Assembly (NCBI RefSeq): GCF_046630445.1
Contig: NC_092338.1
Span: 8,698,501 to 8,762,500 of the forward strand
Reading direction: 5' to 3'
DNA length: 64,000 nt
Source: Rutidosis leptorrhynchoides
Taxonomy: Eukaryota; Streptophyta; Magnoliopsida; Asterales; Asteraceae
The notes under the pieces are model-generated. The model did no database searches. It was not told the DNA's origin and worked only from the letters and a program-made list of their open reading frames with translations. Position 1 is the stretch's first letter; every line of letters starts with the position of its first letter. The position numbers and the translations under genes are program-made. Below, in pieces: positions 42,895 through 55,424 of this stretch.

Positions 42895-44088
42895 ATTTAT
42901 AATAAATATATAAAATCAAAAATTTTAAAGGCAGATTCCAAATCTGTTTCTCGTCTTGATCAACTGTAATTGTTTTTGTCTGCTATCTGGATTACAAATC
43001 GAATGAGATCACTGATATACTCCAAATTCTGTTAACAATCGTAATCTGTTTTTAGTATTTTATTTATTTTTTCTTTCTGTTCTTATGAAGTTGACACCAT
43101 ATTCAATTGATATATAATAAGGGATCAATTCATGTTATAATTGAGTCATCCAAATTTCTTTTCACTATCTGTAGCAAATCACGACTAACCGTAATTGATT
43201 TCAGTTATTAAATTTTTCTTTTTCATATTAAACAGCTCGATACCTCTATATCTTCCACTTTTTAACCAAATCACAAAATAGAACGAAATTTAAAAATCCT
43301 TAAATGATGTTTTGTTAGGAATGTTCAAATCAATCCTTCTCCAAAATTTCATATATCAATTCTTTATATCAAGCTTTAATTGTTGAGTCAAAGTGTAAAA
43401 ATCAAAAAGTCAAAGCATTTGTTCATATCAAAATTCGAATTAGTTTCAATGTTTCAGGATCAATTGAAGATACAGAAAGTTTCTAAGTGGGATTTGAAAC
43501 GTCTTTCCTATTGTAAACTTTGTCTAAAATTGTCAAAATTTCAAAATTCGATTTTTGTTTGTTCTTGAGCTATCCACGATACAGTAGCTTTATTTTTATT
43601 TTTTTATTTTTTGTCTTTTGATCAAACGTATACAAATCAGGTTGTTATACTTTAATTTCAAACTCAAAGTCAAATGTATAATTCGTTGTTTACAAATTGA
43701 ATTGGTAATTTGTTTGAGTTTGCACGAATTGAAGAAGAAGAAATATAGAACACAGAACTTACGGGTTATATTATAATTAGTCCAAGGAATTAATCAAAAA
43801 AACTGAAACGCTTCAATGGTCTAGGTGTTTGTCGGGTGAGCGGGAGGTCCAGGGTTCGAGCCTCATGTGTGGCATTATTTTTTAGAAGCCTTTTTATAAG
43901 GTAGTTTTCTATTTTATTATTGTTATTATTATTATTACGATTATGATTATGATTGTTATTGTTATTGATAAGAATAATTAGTATTGATAAAATTATTATT
44001 ACTAGTATTATTATCATTACTTAGTATTATTGTTATTATTATTACTAATATTACATAGGTATTATTATTATTATCATAATTATGATCA

Positions 44089-44137
<49 letters not shown>

Positions 44138-45922
44138 CATCATTATTATGAACATAATACAAGTTATGATTTTAAATATTATCATTAGTATCATTTTATA
44201 AATTGTTAGTATTATTATTGTTATTATCAACAAAAGTATTAGTAATAAAATCATTACTGACATTATCATTAATATTATAGGTATTATAATTGTTATTATT
44301 ATTATTATCATAATTATAAGTATTATATCTATTATTATTATGAGTATTAGTTATAATATTATTATTAATTTTAAAACTTTAATATTATTAACATTATGAT
44401 GAAAAGGTTTATTATTATTATCATTATGAAAATAATACAAATTATTATTATTTTCATAAATATTAGTATTAGTATTTTTTTACAAATAATAGAATTGTTA
44501 TTATTAACATAAGTATATTATTAATGTTAATATCATTATTTTTACTAATATTAACTTAGTATAATTAGAACTACTGCTTTAATAAACAAATGAAATATAT
44601 AAATATATATATATATAATACATATAGCATAACAAAATATTTTATTATATAAAAGGAATATATGAAATATAAATATATTATTAGTATAAAAATAATATCA
44701 TTAATAGGTTATATATATAAACTTATTCAATTACGATTATATGTTTTAATATATATATATATACAAATGGTATAGGTTCGTGAATCCGAGGCCAACCTTG
44801 CATTGTTCAGTATCGTCGTATGCATATTTTTACTACAAAATATCGTATCGTGAGTTCATTTGATTCCCTTTTACTCTTTACATTTTTGGGACTGAGAATA
44901 CATGCGCTGTTTTTACAACTGCTTTATTAAATGCTTTTGAAATATATTTTTGAACTGCGAATACATGAAATGCTTTTATAAATGTTTGACGAAATAGACA
45001 CAAGTACTTAAAAACATTCTACGAATGAGTTATTATGAGTACACCGGATATCACCCCTTTTAGTCTGGTAATCTAAGAATTAGGAAACCGAGCTCCTAAT
45101 TGACGTGAATCCTAAAGATAGATCTATGGGCACTAACCAGCCCCAGTCAGAGAATTTGAACTGCTTTAGTACTTCGAAATAGGTATACAACCGCCAGCTT
45201 TAAAAGATATGATCTGTTTGTGAGGTGTACACAACCATCATATTTAAAAGAGTGGCCTGTTTGTATGCTTTTGCATGACCGTGCGGAATGCCGGTATGCG
45301 GGGAATATTCTATATGCATCTTGTTAAGGTCGATTACCAGGTGTTTGTAGTTCGTATGAATGACTTTTATCTCTATGTCGTGCGAAATGCCTGATATGAG
45401 ATTATGTTTATGAAAGATATTAAAAATCGCGAGGCAATCTACGGGGGAGAAAAGGATACGAACCTACTCTGCTAAGCATTACGAAATATGGTTTTGTACA
45501 CGAGATATGTGTACTGTATTTAAATCTTGTGGTCTATTAAAATGATGAATTTTATTGTTTACGATAAATCTATGAACTCACCATCCTTTTGGTTCACACT
45601 TGAAAGCATGTTTATTCTCAGGTATGAAAGAAATCTTTCGCTGTGCATTTGCTCATTTTAGAGATATTACTTGGAGTCATTCATGACATATTTCAAAAGA
45701 CGTTGCATTCGAGTCGTTGAGTTCATCAAGATTATTATTAAGTCAATTATAGTTGGATATATTATGAAATGATATGCATGCCTGTCAACTTTCGATGAAA
45801 TAAAAGTTTATCTTTTAAAAACGAATGCAATGTTTGTAAAATGTATCATATAGAGGTCAAATACCTCGCGATGTAACCAAATCTATTGTATTCGTCTTTA
45901 TAGATTAGGACGGGTCGTCTCA
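41908..45922 (+). mobile_element. B1 element, 3' LTR
   Basis: About 4.0 kb, TGTGACGACCCAG...GGGTCGTCTCA. It pairs with the left edge of the window (1-2148 matches 43330 to about 45521). It is clearly diverged from the B2 LTRs, although the last ~400 bp and first ~130 bp are alignable. It contains (TA)n at 42075-42140 and 42404-42471, a tRNA-like B-box at 43853 and a TTA region at 43915-44560. Confidence 0.85.
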
Positions 45923-46908
45923 GTCTGGGCGCGGCGCGGCTTCATCTGGCGAGAAGTTTTCAAATTTATGTTTTTCTTGTTCTCCAAGGTGTTTTGGCCT
46001 ACATAAAGCATCCTAATGTAACCCTCAGTTGTATCTACGAATTATATCAATAAAAATCTCTCTAGTTGGTCCGTGGATTAAAGTAAACGACATTCGATTA
46101 CATATAACCACGTTAAATGTCGTGTTCTTTAATTTTCTTGTTTTATTGTTTTTCGTTTTTCGTTTGTCGAAGTGGGTGATTAATCTTATTGTTTGGGTCC
46201 TATAATCCTTACGATTATAACCATATAGATCTCCTGATTTGTTTTAATTTTGGGGTAAAAAAGCAGCACTCGTAGCTACACGAAATGACAATATACACCT
46301 TCACTTCAAACAGCATATTCTTTGAATGTCCTATTTTATCCCATCTTCATTCATCAAGTACAATAATAAATCCCAAAAACCAACACTTAGCTATTATTGC
46401 ATATTGTTTTTGGCCCATATCATTAGTTTATAAACTTTTAAAGAATCTCATGCCTCTTTCATCGAATGTGTATTTACTTATGTAACTTTGTAAGCATACA
46501 AATAATTAAACCGCATTTAGGTCTTTATTTCATTCACAAGTCGTTTGACATTTCCAACAAAGCTTGCTTTCAAGAAAATGATCGTTATCCTTGTTGATTA
46601 TAAAATTATAAATTCATCTTGCTTGTTAAAATTCGACTCTGTAGTTATTCTTTTTTTCCTTGTATTTACAGAAAGATTATTGTCATGTAAGTGTAATAAT
46701 ATGCACGAATCTAACTAGGATTTGTTGTGGTAGTAAGACCTGAAAAAAAAAAAAAAAAAAGAGGGATTCAAATATTTTGTGCAATTTTATAGTAGTATGT
46801 ATATGTATGTATTCCTTTGACATATAAAATAAAGAAATAAAAATATATACTAAATATGCGTGTTCAGCTGAAAGAGATAAGATAAAATAAGAGAAAGATG
46901 TTATAAAA
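45923..46908. other. Unassigned spacer
   Basis: About 1 kb. The first 15 bases contain a GC palindrome (GGGCGCGGCGCGGC, 45927-45940) followed by CATCTGGC, reminiscent of the chromovirus LTR around 8645-8670, so it may be an LTR scrap. An A-run lies at 46743-46759. I see no supported gene in the rest. Confidence 0.5.
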
Positions 46909-48146
46909 TGTAACATCCCAAATATTTAAGGTATTATTTTATGTGAATTTTATTGCTAAGAAATTAAATGGTAAAGGTTATTTTATTTTAGAATAGGCAA
47001 GAGTTAAGTTTGTTGGTTAAGTTAGGAAGGACTAATGGTGCAATATTAGATTTAAGGACTTCCCTAATTAGAAATATGGTGGGGAGGGTAGAAAGTGTAA
47101 ATAAGCCAAAGTCATTTTAATAAAAGAAAAATTAATACCGATAATTCATTTCATCAGTTGTAAAAATATACAGAGAGTTTATATGTGTGTGTGTGTGTAT
47201 CGACATTGGCAAGGGGAAGAGGAGGATCCATCAATTGTTAAAATTATAACCATGCAAGCTTGAATTAGTGAAATATAAGACATCTCAATCACCCTAGCAA
47301 GCTTTAATCTTCCAATTTCATCTTCTTTGTGCACAATTAGGGTTCTTGAACTCTAAAACACAAGGTATGAGTTTTATGTCTAAGTATTGCTAATATTGAG
47401 TGTTTATGATGAGCTTTATGCTTAGAAGTTGTTGGTTTGTTGAATTGTGCACATTTGTATGAGTTAGAATGAATTTGTTAATGATTTTGGAAGTAGATTC
47501 ATGTATGAACTTGCATTATGGATTTATGGTATGAATATGGTGATTTTGGTGATGTTCTAGCTTAATTTCTAGTCATGCACACCAAGTGTTTGTTAAAATG
47601 CCTCAATGAAAAGTTTATGTGTTCTAACTAGTAATTTTGAAGAAGAATGTTTGTGTATAAATTGTTGTTGTTGTTATAAGTTATGAAATTTGGATAGTTG
47701 ATGATTTAGGGTTACTTGTAATGGAAATGGAATTATGCACATTTTGATGTTTAAAGGAGGATTTGAAGAAATTGCATGTTATGTCCATAAGAAATGAACT
47801 AGAGGTTTAAATGTTTAAAGAAATGATGTTGAATTGATAATGTTGTTGTTTTAGAAAAGATGAGATCAAAGGCTATATGTGTGTGTGTTGTAATTAGGGG
47901 GTTAAATGTGTGTGTAAGTATGAAAAGATGTAATGATTCAAGAAAGTTGTGTTTTTGATTGAGTTATGTGATTAATGGGATTAGCTCATGTATAGGTGCT
48001 AATCAAGGAAAAGAGATTTCAAGTGATCAAGGAAATTCAATTAAGCAAGGTGAGTTCATAGGGGGTAATATGGGCGGGTCAAGAGTGGCTTAGTGTTCTC
48101 GGATTGCATCCGTGCAAGAGAGAAACGACTAAGTGCACTAGTTATG

Positions 48147-48368
48147 TAGCTTAGATAGAACTATTGGGTTAACCTAATAGTTGTATCTATGGTTGATGTT
48201 TAGCTTAGGCAAGGTTATTACATTGCTAGTAATCTTGCCTATGGTTTGTGTTAGCTTAGACACATTAAGTGTCTATGTATGAGATGATGATAGCTTAGGC
48301 ATATTTAGTATGTCTATGGTTAGCTTAGGCATGATTACTAGGTTCGGCCTAGTAAGTCATGTCTATGG
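48147..48368 (+). repeat. Five tandem stem-loop units with shared flanks
   Basis: Units at 48147-48192, 48201-48244, 48252-48277, 48291-48319 and 48321-48368 all begin TAGCTTAG and end CTATG(G). Between these flanks each has a different inverted repeat: for example AGACAC/GTGTCT in unit 3, and an arm starting AGGCATGA with its complement in unit 5. Mismatches in units 1, 4 and 5 include G-U pairs when read as plus-strand RNA. Confidence 0.75.
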
Positions 48369-48887
48369 TATGAATGAATTGGATCCGAATGTATGCAAGC
48401 AACCAATGGGTTGAAGGATAAGTGTTATGATTTATGCCCACATGTTTTGTGTTTTGTGTTTTATTACTTTCCTATAACTCACTAAGTGCAAAAGCTTACC
48501 CCTATGATGTTTTATGTTTTAGGTGCTAAGGTCCATCGTGAAGGTAAGGAGCCTGTGTAAAGCGCTAGAGGAGCATTGGCATAGCGTAAGTGGTATTGCA
48601 AGTCCCTTTTTGTAATCACGCTCTACGGTTACCGCTTATTAAACGCCAAGGGCTTTGAATAAGTCATGTTTGTTATTGTTGAACTTGGGACCAAATGATG
48701 GTTTTGATTCATGAAAACACGTTTTGTTGTCTAAATGTTGTTTATAGATGGTACACGATGTTAGAAACTGATTTCTGATGTTTGTGTATGAATTATGCAG
48801 TTTTAAATATGTTTGAGTATGATGAAAAGTGAAAAAGGTTTGGTTTAAGTGAAATGTTGCAGATCAGCCCCCGGATTAGTGTTATGT

Positions 48888-49008
48888 CGCGCCGCGGCCA
48901 AGGGCTCCGCGCCGCGGCATATAACTGATGTTGGGAACAGAAGCAAGGCTAAGAAGTATAAATTTTCCTGTGTATTGTCGCGCCGCGACAAGGCTGGCCG
49001 CGCCGCGG
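48888..49008. promoter_or_regulatory. Two GC palindrome pairs, 20-bp spacing
   Basis: CGCGCCGCGG at 48888 and 48908, and CGCGCCGCGA/G at 48979 and 48999. Each pair has a 20-bp offset and the pairs start 91 bp apart. Function unknown; compare the chromovirus LTR pair at 8624/8644. Confidence 0.5.
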
Positions 49009-49081
49009 CAAATGCCTTGTCCGGCCAGTAACTTAACTTTTCAAAAAAAAAAAAAAAAAAAAAATTTTACTCGAATCAAGG

Positions 49082-49300
49082 CGTTAAATAAAATATCTAG
49101 ATTGGATGTTAATTTTATTATTATTATATTTCTTGCATAGTAATATTTTATGCTATAAATAGACATGTATGGTAGCCATTTAAGGTGCACCATTTCTCTT
49201 GAAATATCAATATCAATATTTCTTCTCTCCTTCTTCTCTCTTTTTCTCTCTTTGTTCTTATAACCATTAAAGGTAGTTATAAGCCTACTGAATTATAACA
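49082..49300 (+). mobile_element. Ty1/copia element, 5' LTR
   Basis: About 219 bp, matching 55111-55317 almost perfectly apart from a short CT-rich duplication, one substitution and a disturbed first few bases. It contains CTATAAATAG (TATA box near 49155) and ends GAATTATAACA. The sequence directly after it, CGTTATCAGCACGAA, is the probable primer-binding region. Confidence 0.85.
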
Positions 49301-49420
49301 CGTTATCAGCACGAAAAGCTTAGTGTAATTAAAAGATATCTCAAACGATCACGAATCACTAATCAAGGTATGAAATTATTAATAATTTTCAGACTCGAAT
49401 ATATCAAATTTTGGACTACT

Positions 49421-49706
49421 AACATTTATATTTATGTTATTTAAGTTATATATGGTCGGTTATACCACCTGAATTATATTTCTGTAATCTAACTTTTACT
49501 AACTTCACTAACATTTATATTTATGTTATTTAAGTTATATATGGTCGGTTATACCACCTGAATTATATTTCTGTAATCTAACTTTTACTAACTTCACTAA
49601 CATTTATATTTATGTTATTTAAGTTATATATGGTCGGTTATACCACCTGAATTATATTTTCTGTAATCTAACTCTTATTAACTTCACTAACATTTATATT
49701 TATGTT
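49421..49706 (+). repeat. 89-bp tandem repeat, 3.2 copies
   Basis: Copies at 49421-49509, 49510-49598 and 49599-49688, plus a partial copy to 49706. They are almost identical, differing by a T insertion and a few substitutions in copy 3. A further duplicated block beginning GTACGCAACACGTCATTTG follows (about 49724 and 49760). Confidence 0.95.
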
Positions 49707-51684
49707 AATAAGACCTCATGATTGTACGCAACACGTCATTTGACAACACGGTACTTTATGTACGCAACACGTCATTTGACAACACGGTACCATGGGTCGA
49801 GATTAATTCCGATCAATACGAATACAATGGGGTCTTTATATGTTATCTAACATTTATGATTACTTATGCAATTAATCATTATTTATTTCATGCATACTAA
49901 TGTTTATTCTTAAATTTATAATTTTAAAAGTTAAAATAAAAAAATAGTTTGTATTTTTATTAAAAGTAAATCTTAAAAGTTAAAATAAGAAAAAGTAGTT
50001 TGTATTTTTATTAAAAGTATATCTTAAAAGTTAAAGTAAGAAAAAAAAGGGGATGGTAAAATGGAATAGTTTTTTGTCAAAAATGAAGTATTGAAAATGA
50101 AGTGGTCTCCTTCTATAACTAAAAAAAAATATATACTTTTATCAAATGAATTTTTTATCAAGAATATCTCTTGCTTTGGTGAAAAGTCACGATCACGATA
50201 TCAGGTGTTGTGAAAGAATTAAAAAATTGGTCAAGTGGCCTTTTAAAAACTAGAAAAAAAATTTAAACAAAAAGTTTTTTTTATATATTTATAATTTACG
50301 GGTAACGTAAAAAAAAAGAAGTTTTTTTAAAAAAAAAAACAAAGAAAGTGTTTAAATGAGTTTTACAGAAAGGGGGAAAGCAAAGTAAAAAAAAACTTTT
50401 TTCCAAACAAAGGTAAATGAAAGTAGGACTTAATACAAGAAAAAAGTAAACATCTCCTAGACGTGATAAAATCTATCAATGATAAGTATTAGACTTGATG
50501 AGCTAAATGTGACAAAAATGTTTCAACATGTCTTATGTTAATTTTCTAAAATAAGTTATTATTATTCCGAGTTTAACACATATACATATGTTAATTAAAA
50601 ACAACCTTTTTGTTCTTATGTAGTGTTGGGTTGCAATTTTGGTTGTATGCCATAATTCCATCCAGTAGAGTGATAATAGAAAACTTTTGATGATAATCAA
50701 TAAAAAACTTTTTTTCAAACTTGTCAAATGTTTTGTTAAAAACGTGACCGTTGAAAAAAGGAGGTTGAATAATAAAACTTAAAAAAAAACAAATTATTTT
50801 AAGAGTGTGCATCAAAATGACCCGTTTAATAATGGGGAGTAAAAATATAGTCAAATTGTTTCAACGAACAAGGGTTCAATTGGATGTCTCTTAAAAAAAA
50901 AATCCGCGGGTACGGGTGATGGATCCAATGGATCCGCATCCACGACCCGCGGGTGCTATCTCTAATTGTGACAAGTACAAATCAACTAAAAGTCTAAAAA
51001 ATAAATGCTCTTATAGGGACCAAATGTTCACAATAATTGCCTAAGCTAGATATGAAACAAATAGTTCATAAAAAAAAAAGGTCGTTGTGCGTTTTCGGGA
51101 TGATAGCCGAAATACACTTACAAAAGTAGGTCAGCCGTCAATTCTTTATGGCCATATCAACGTAGATCAATAAAATCATTTATGGTTTTGATAAAAGATT
51201 AATTAAAAATTAATTATTTTTTGGTCTTGGATTCTCGGTAACAAAAGCAAAGGTTGTTTTTGGTTGCCACAACAAACAAGACAAAGGTTGTTGACTTTTG
51301 TTGTTAAACATGGCACAAGTGAACAATAACAATAGATTATTATTTTTGAAAAGAATAATGATGCGTTAATTTTATTGTATAAAATAAAATTAAAGAAAAT
51401 GGTTTTCATTGATGACTATGAACAAACGCAAACAAAGTGTTTGTGGTATTTGGTGATTAAAAAAAAAGTGCATCTAAAGCTTCTACTGAAAATAATATGC
51501 ATCTAAAGCTTCTACTGAAAATTAATGTGCAAGGTACAACGTATAACTATATGGTCAAATTCATTTGAGCCTTCGGAGTCACAAGTATATGATGTATATA
51601 TATATTACTCAATTAACAAAATAGTAAATCTAAATTAATTCATATGAATAGTAAAACAAAATTAATTAATTTACTATTCACATA

Positions 51685-51960
51685 AAAAAGCGCATATGAT
51701 AAAAAGCGCATCGCATATGATAAGCACATATGATAAAAAGCGAATATGATGAAAAGCACAACGCATATGATGAAAATCGCATATGATTAAAAGTGCATAT
51801 GGTGAAAAACACAGCGCATATGATTAAAAGCGTATATGGTGAAAAGGATATATGATAAAAAAAAACACATATGGTGATTTATAAAATAAAAAAAAAAAAA
51901 AAAAACATATGGTGATTAATGGAAAGCACATATGGTGATTAATGAAAAGTATATTGTGAA
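51685..51960 (+). repeat. Degenerate CATATG minisatellite
   Basis: More than ten irregular units of the form GC[AG]CATATG[AG]T[GT]AAAA. Unit lengths vary and an A-run interrupts the array at 51890-51904. No coding frame persists. Confidence 0.8.
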
Positions 51961-52009
51961 AAAGAATCACAAAAGTTTCTTGAAAGAATTCAAGGTAAGA
52001 TATATGAAC

Positions 52010-54984
52010 CAATTCATCCATCATGTGAACCATTTTGATATTTCATGGTTCTAATAGACGCATCTAGCGGATGGTCTCATATTTGTACGTTATCAAGCCG
52101 TAATATGGCATTTGCAAAGTTTCTTGCACAAATTATTAAATTGAGAACACATTATTCAGATTACACCATTAAAAGGATGAGACTTGATAATGCTGGTGAG
52201 TTAACATCTCAAGCATTTAATGATCATTATATATCTACAGGGATTGTTGTTGAACATCCAGTTGCTCATGTGCATACACAAAATTGGTTTAGCTGAATCA
52301 ATAGATAAACGCTTACAGCTAATAACTAGACAATTGATAATGAGTACAAATCTCTCAATATTTATATGTGGACATGTAAATTTACATGCTGCGACATTAA
52401 TTCGCATTATACCATGTGGAAGTCGTAAATATTTTCACTTAATACTTGATTTTGGCCAAGAGCCAAATATTTTCTACCTTAAAACATTGGTTGTGCAGTG
52501 TATGTTCCAATTGTATCACCACAACACAATAAAATGGTTCTTCAAAGAAAGATGATAATATATTTTGGATATAAAACATCTTCAATCATAAGATATATTG
52601 AACCCATGATGGGTGATGTTTTTACAGCACGTTTTGCTGATTGTCATTTTAATAAAACATTGTTCCCTAGATTAGGGGGAGAAATAAAAATAAAAAATAA
52701 AATGATGCTTCATGATGTGAACATCAATTAAGGTATATTGAACTCGCACAAAAGAATGTGAAACGAAAGTTCAAAAATAATGCATATGCAAGAACTTGCA
52801 AATTAATTACTTTATACATTTACAGATATAAAAAAGTGACTAAATCATATATACCAGCGATAAATGCTCCAGCTCGAACTGAAATTCCAAAAGCTGGCAA
52901 TAATGTCACTGTTGAGTCTTTGCCACGCATCAAACGTGGAAGATCAATTGGTTCCGAAGATAAAAATCCTCGAAAAAGAAAATCAGCTGATAATGAGGTA
53001 AGAGAAAGTGTTCAAGAAGAACCACAAATCAATATTCCTTCTGCAGAGGATATTGATAAATGTAAATACTAAAATTGCGATAAATTATGCAATATTATGG
53101 AACCGAAATGAAACTAAAATCTCTATGAGATATTTTCATATAATGTTACAATGACATCATGAATAAAGATGATGATCTGTAACTAAAATCTGTCATTGAA
53201 TATACAAAATGGACATGATTGAGCTCAATGGAAAGGAGCAATAAGAGCTGAATTAGAATCGCTCGATAAAAGAAAAGTTTTCGGATCAATCGTTATCACT
53301 TTTAAAGATGTGAAACGTATGGGATACAAATGAATTTTTATCCGAAAAGAAATGTGCAAATGAAGTTACAAGGCAAAACTAGACTTGTAACTCAATATTT
53401 CCCACAAAGACCAGAAATGAATTAGGAGGAAAAATTATCCTCCTGTAATGGATACAATTACTTATTAGATACTTAATCAACCTGGTAGTTATTTAAATGC
53501 ATCTCATGAATGTTGTTACTACTTATCTGTATGGATCACTTAATAGTGATATATATGAATATACCTAAAGGGTTAAGGTATCATAAGCATCTAATGTAAA
53601 ACCCAAGGGAATATATTCCATTAAATCACAAAGATTTCTAAGTGGGTTTATACAAACGGGACGTATGTGGTATAACCGATTAAATGACTACTTGATAAAA
53701 AAAAAAGGGTATAAATATAAACTTATTTTGCACGAATGTTTTATAAAAACAATGTTCGGATATGAGATCGTAGTTATTTATGTCAATGTTCTTAACATCA
53801 TATGAACAAATAAAGAGATCTATGAAATCATTCAACTTCTAAAGAATTATTTTGAAATGAAAGATCTTGAAAAAACCAAGTATTACCTTGGATTGCAAAT
53901 TGAGCATATGCCTAATGGTTTACTTGTACATCAAACAACTTATACCGAAAAGATTTTAAAACATTTTTTTTAAAGACAAACTCATTGTTGTTAGATCACT
54001 CAATATTGACACTGGTCTATTTCATCCCTGCGAAGATCATGAAAATTTTAACAGATCGGAAGTTCTATATTTTAGTGCAATTGAGGTTCTTATGTATCTT
54101 ATAGATTATACAAGATCTGACATTTCTTTTGCAGTTAATTTGTTGACAAGGTTCAGCTCAGCCCCTACCAAAAGACATTGGAATGGGATCAAACAAATAG
54201 TTTGATACCTTCGGGGAACTACTGATTTATAATTATTTTATTCTAACAACTCGAAACAAGATTTGATTGGTTATACAGATGCAGATTATTTATCCGATCT
54301 ACATAAAGCTAAATCTCAAACTGGATATGTATTCCTAAATGGAGGCACCGCAATATCATGACGTTCTCAAAACAAACACTTGTTGCAACATCATCAAATC
54401 ATGCCGAAGTGATTGCATTACATGAAGCTACTCGGGAATGATTTTAGTTAAGATCAATGATACAAATCATTATTGATTCTTGTGGACTAGAACGCTATAA
54501 AAGCGTAACAACTATCTATGAAGATAATACAGCTTACATAATACAAATGAAAGAAGAGTATCAAAAATGACAGAACAAAACATAAATGCTGACGAGGCGC
54601 TAAAGCTATAAATGGTCTTAACGGTCATAAGTTTGATGGAAAAGAATGGTATATTGGTAAGGCTCAGAAAAAGACTGAAAGGGAATAGGAACTGAAACAA
54701 CGGTTTGAACAAACCATGAAGGAGACTGTAGACAAATCACGAGGGCCAAACTTGTACATAAAAGATTTAGATGATACAGTTTCAGATGAAAACCTCAGAT
54801 TCTTCTCATATACTCAAGATCTCGTAAAAGACAACCAGATTAAAATGAGATACGTCCAATCAACAACTCTGCCGATCTTTATACCAAAGCACTGCCAACT
54901 GCTATTTTCAGAACACACGTTCATAATATTGACATGAGGCATGTTCAGAAGATGTAACAACTCAGACGTTGCCTACTTGAGGGG
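52010..54984 (+). pseudogene. pol: Decayed copia pol (integrase, RT, RNase H)
   Basis: Copia-type order with integrase first. The integrase part is readable at 52045-52290 (MVLIDASSGWSHICTLSSRN, RLDNAGELTSQAF, HPVAHVHTQN). The integrase C-terminal/linker part is legible to about 53070 (KRGRSIGSEDKNPRKRK). RT remnants include FEMKDLEKTKYYLGLQIEH (53850-53910) and YTRSDISFAVNLL (54105). RNase H remnants include GYTDADYLSDLHKAKSQTGY (54270) and YEDNTAYIIQMKEEY (54518). Stops and frameshifts are frequent throughout. The RNase H region is split by a captured PABP segment (54585-54796) and resumes with FFSYTQDL. Confidence 0.85.
54585..54796 (+). pseudogene. Captured poly(A)-binding protein fragment in copia
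   Basis: One frame with a single TAG reads AKAINGLNGHKFDGKEWYIG, then KAQKKTERE, stop, ELKQRFEQTMKETVDKSRG, then NLYIKDLDDTVSDENL. This is the end of RRM3, the linker and the start of RRM4 of plant cytoplasmic PABP. It lies between CAGAACAAAACAT and CAGATTCTTCTCATATAC, both part of copia RNase H, so it is an insertion into pol. It covers the same PABP interval as the B-family fragments. Confidence 0.85.
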
Positions 54985-55089
54985 GAGTCAACTCTATGCT
55001 GCACTCTTTTTCCCTTAGCTAAAGTTTTATCCCAATGGGTTTTCTTTAGCAAGGTTTTTAACGAGGCAGTACTAGTTATTCTCTAATAA

Positions 55090-55110
55090 AATTGTCATCC
55101 AAGGGGGAGT
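55090..55110 (+). other. Copia polypurine tract
   Basis: The G-rich run AAGGGGGAG ends directly before the 3' LTR start, TGTTATAAAATATC. A similar GAGGGGGAG tract is at 54979-54987. Confidence 0.75.
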
Positions 55111-55317
55111 GTTATAAAATATCTAGATTGGATGTTAATTTTATTATTATTATATTTCTTGCATAGTAATATTTTATGCTATAAATAGACATGTATGGTA
55201 GCCATTTAAGGTGCACCATTTCTCTTGAAATATCAATATCAATATTTCTTCTCTCCTTCTTCTCTCTTTGTTCTTATAACCATTAAATGTAGTTATAAGC
55301 CTACTGAATTATAACAA
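55111..55317 (+). mobile_element. Ty1/copia element, 3' LTR
   Basis: About 207 bp, TGTTATAAAATATC...GAATTATAACA, with the TATA box CTATAAATAG near 55181. No clear 5-bp target duplication can be matched with the left side, where the 5' LTR terminus is disturbed. Confidence 0.88.
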
Positions 55318-55424
55318 AAGAAACGTATAAACAATTCACATAGGATTCAACACATGTCAGTTGTGTAATGATCTACGGAGTATAAAATATCTCACACATA
55401 TAACTATAAAAATGTCAATAATTA

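Larger units (their letters stand above)
46909..49081 (+). mobile_element. Truncated Ty3-type LTR
   Basis: Starts TGTAACATCCCA, the same type of terminus as the inner chromovirus (TGTAACATCCCG). It runs ~2.17 kb to a copia insertion, where GGCGTTAAAT matches a motif close to the end of the chromovirus LTR. No primer-binding site or internal region follows, so this is a solo or truncated LTR. It contains five stem-loop units (48147-48368), two GC palindrome pairs (48888-49008) and an A-run at 49042-49063. Confidence 0.65.
49301..52009 (+). other. Copia leader and decayed gag region
   Basis: 2.7 kb with no recognisable gag. It holds an 89-bp tandem repeat (49421-49706), a duplicated 31-nt block at about 49724 and 49760, A-rich stretches, and a degenerate CATATG-containing minisatellite at 51685-51960. 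The gag gene is presumably deleted or replaced by other insertions; I cannot identify their boundaries. Confidence 0.5.

Noticed and set aside
46285-46485. 66-residue open frame in the spacer after the B1 LTR
   Set aside because: No motif, composition or context support.
49421-49706. Regular repeats that might suggest a CRISPR array
   Set aside because: Units are directly adjacent 89-bp tandem copies without spacers, in a plant copia leader.
54716-54937. Open frame read as a functional PABP-like gene
   Set aside because: It joins a short captured PABP segment to copia RNase H, and an in-frame stop precedes it.
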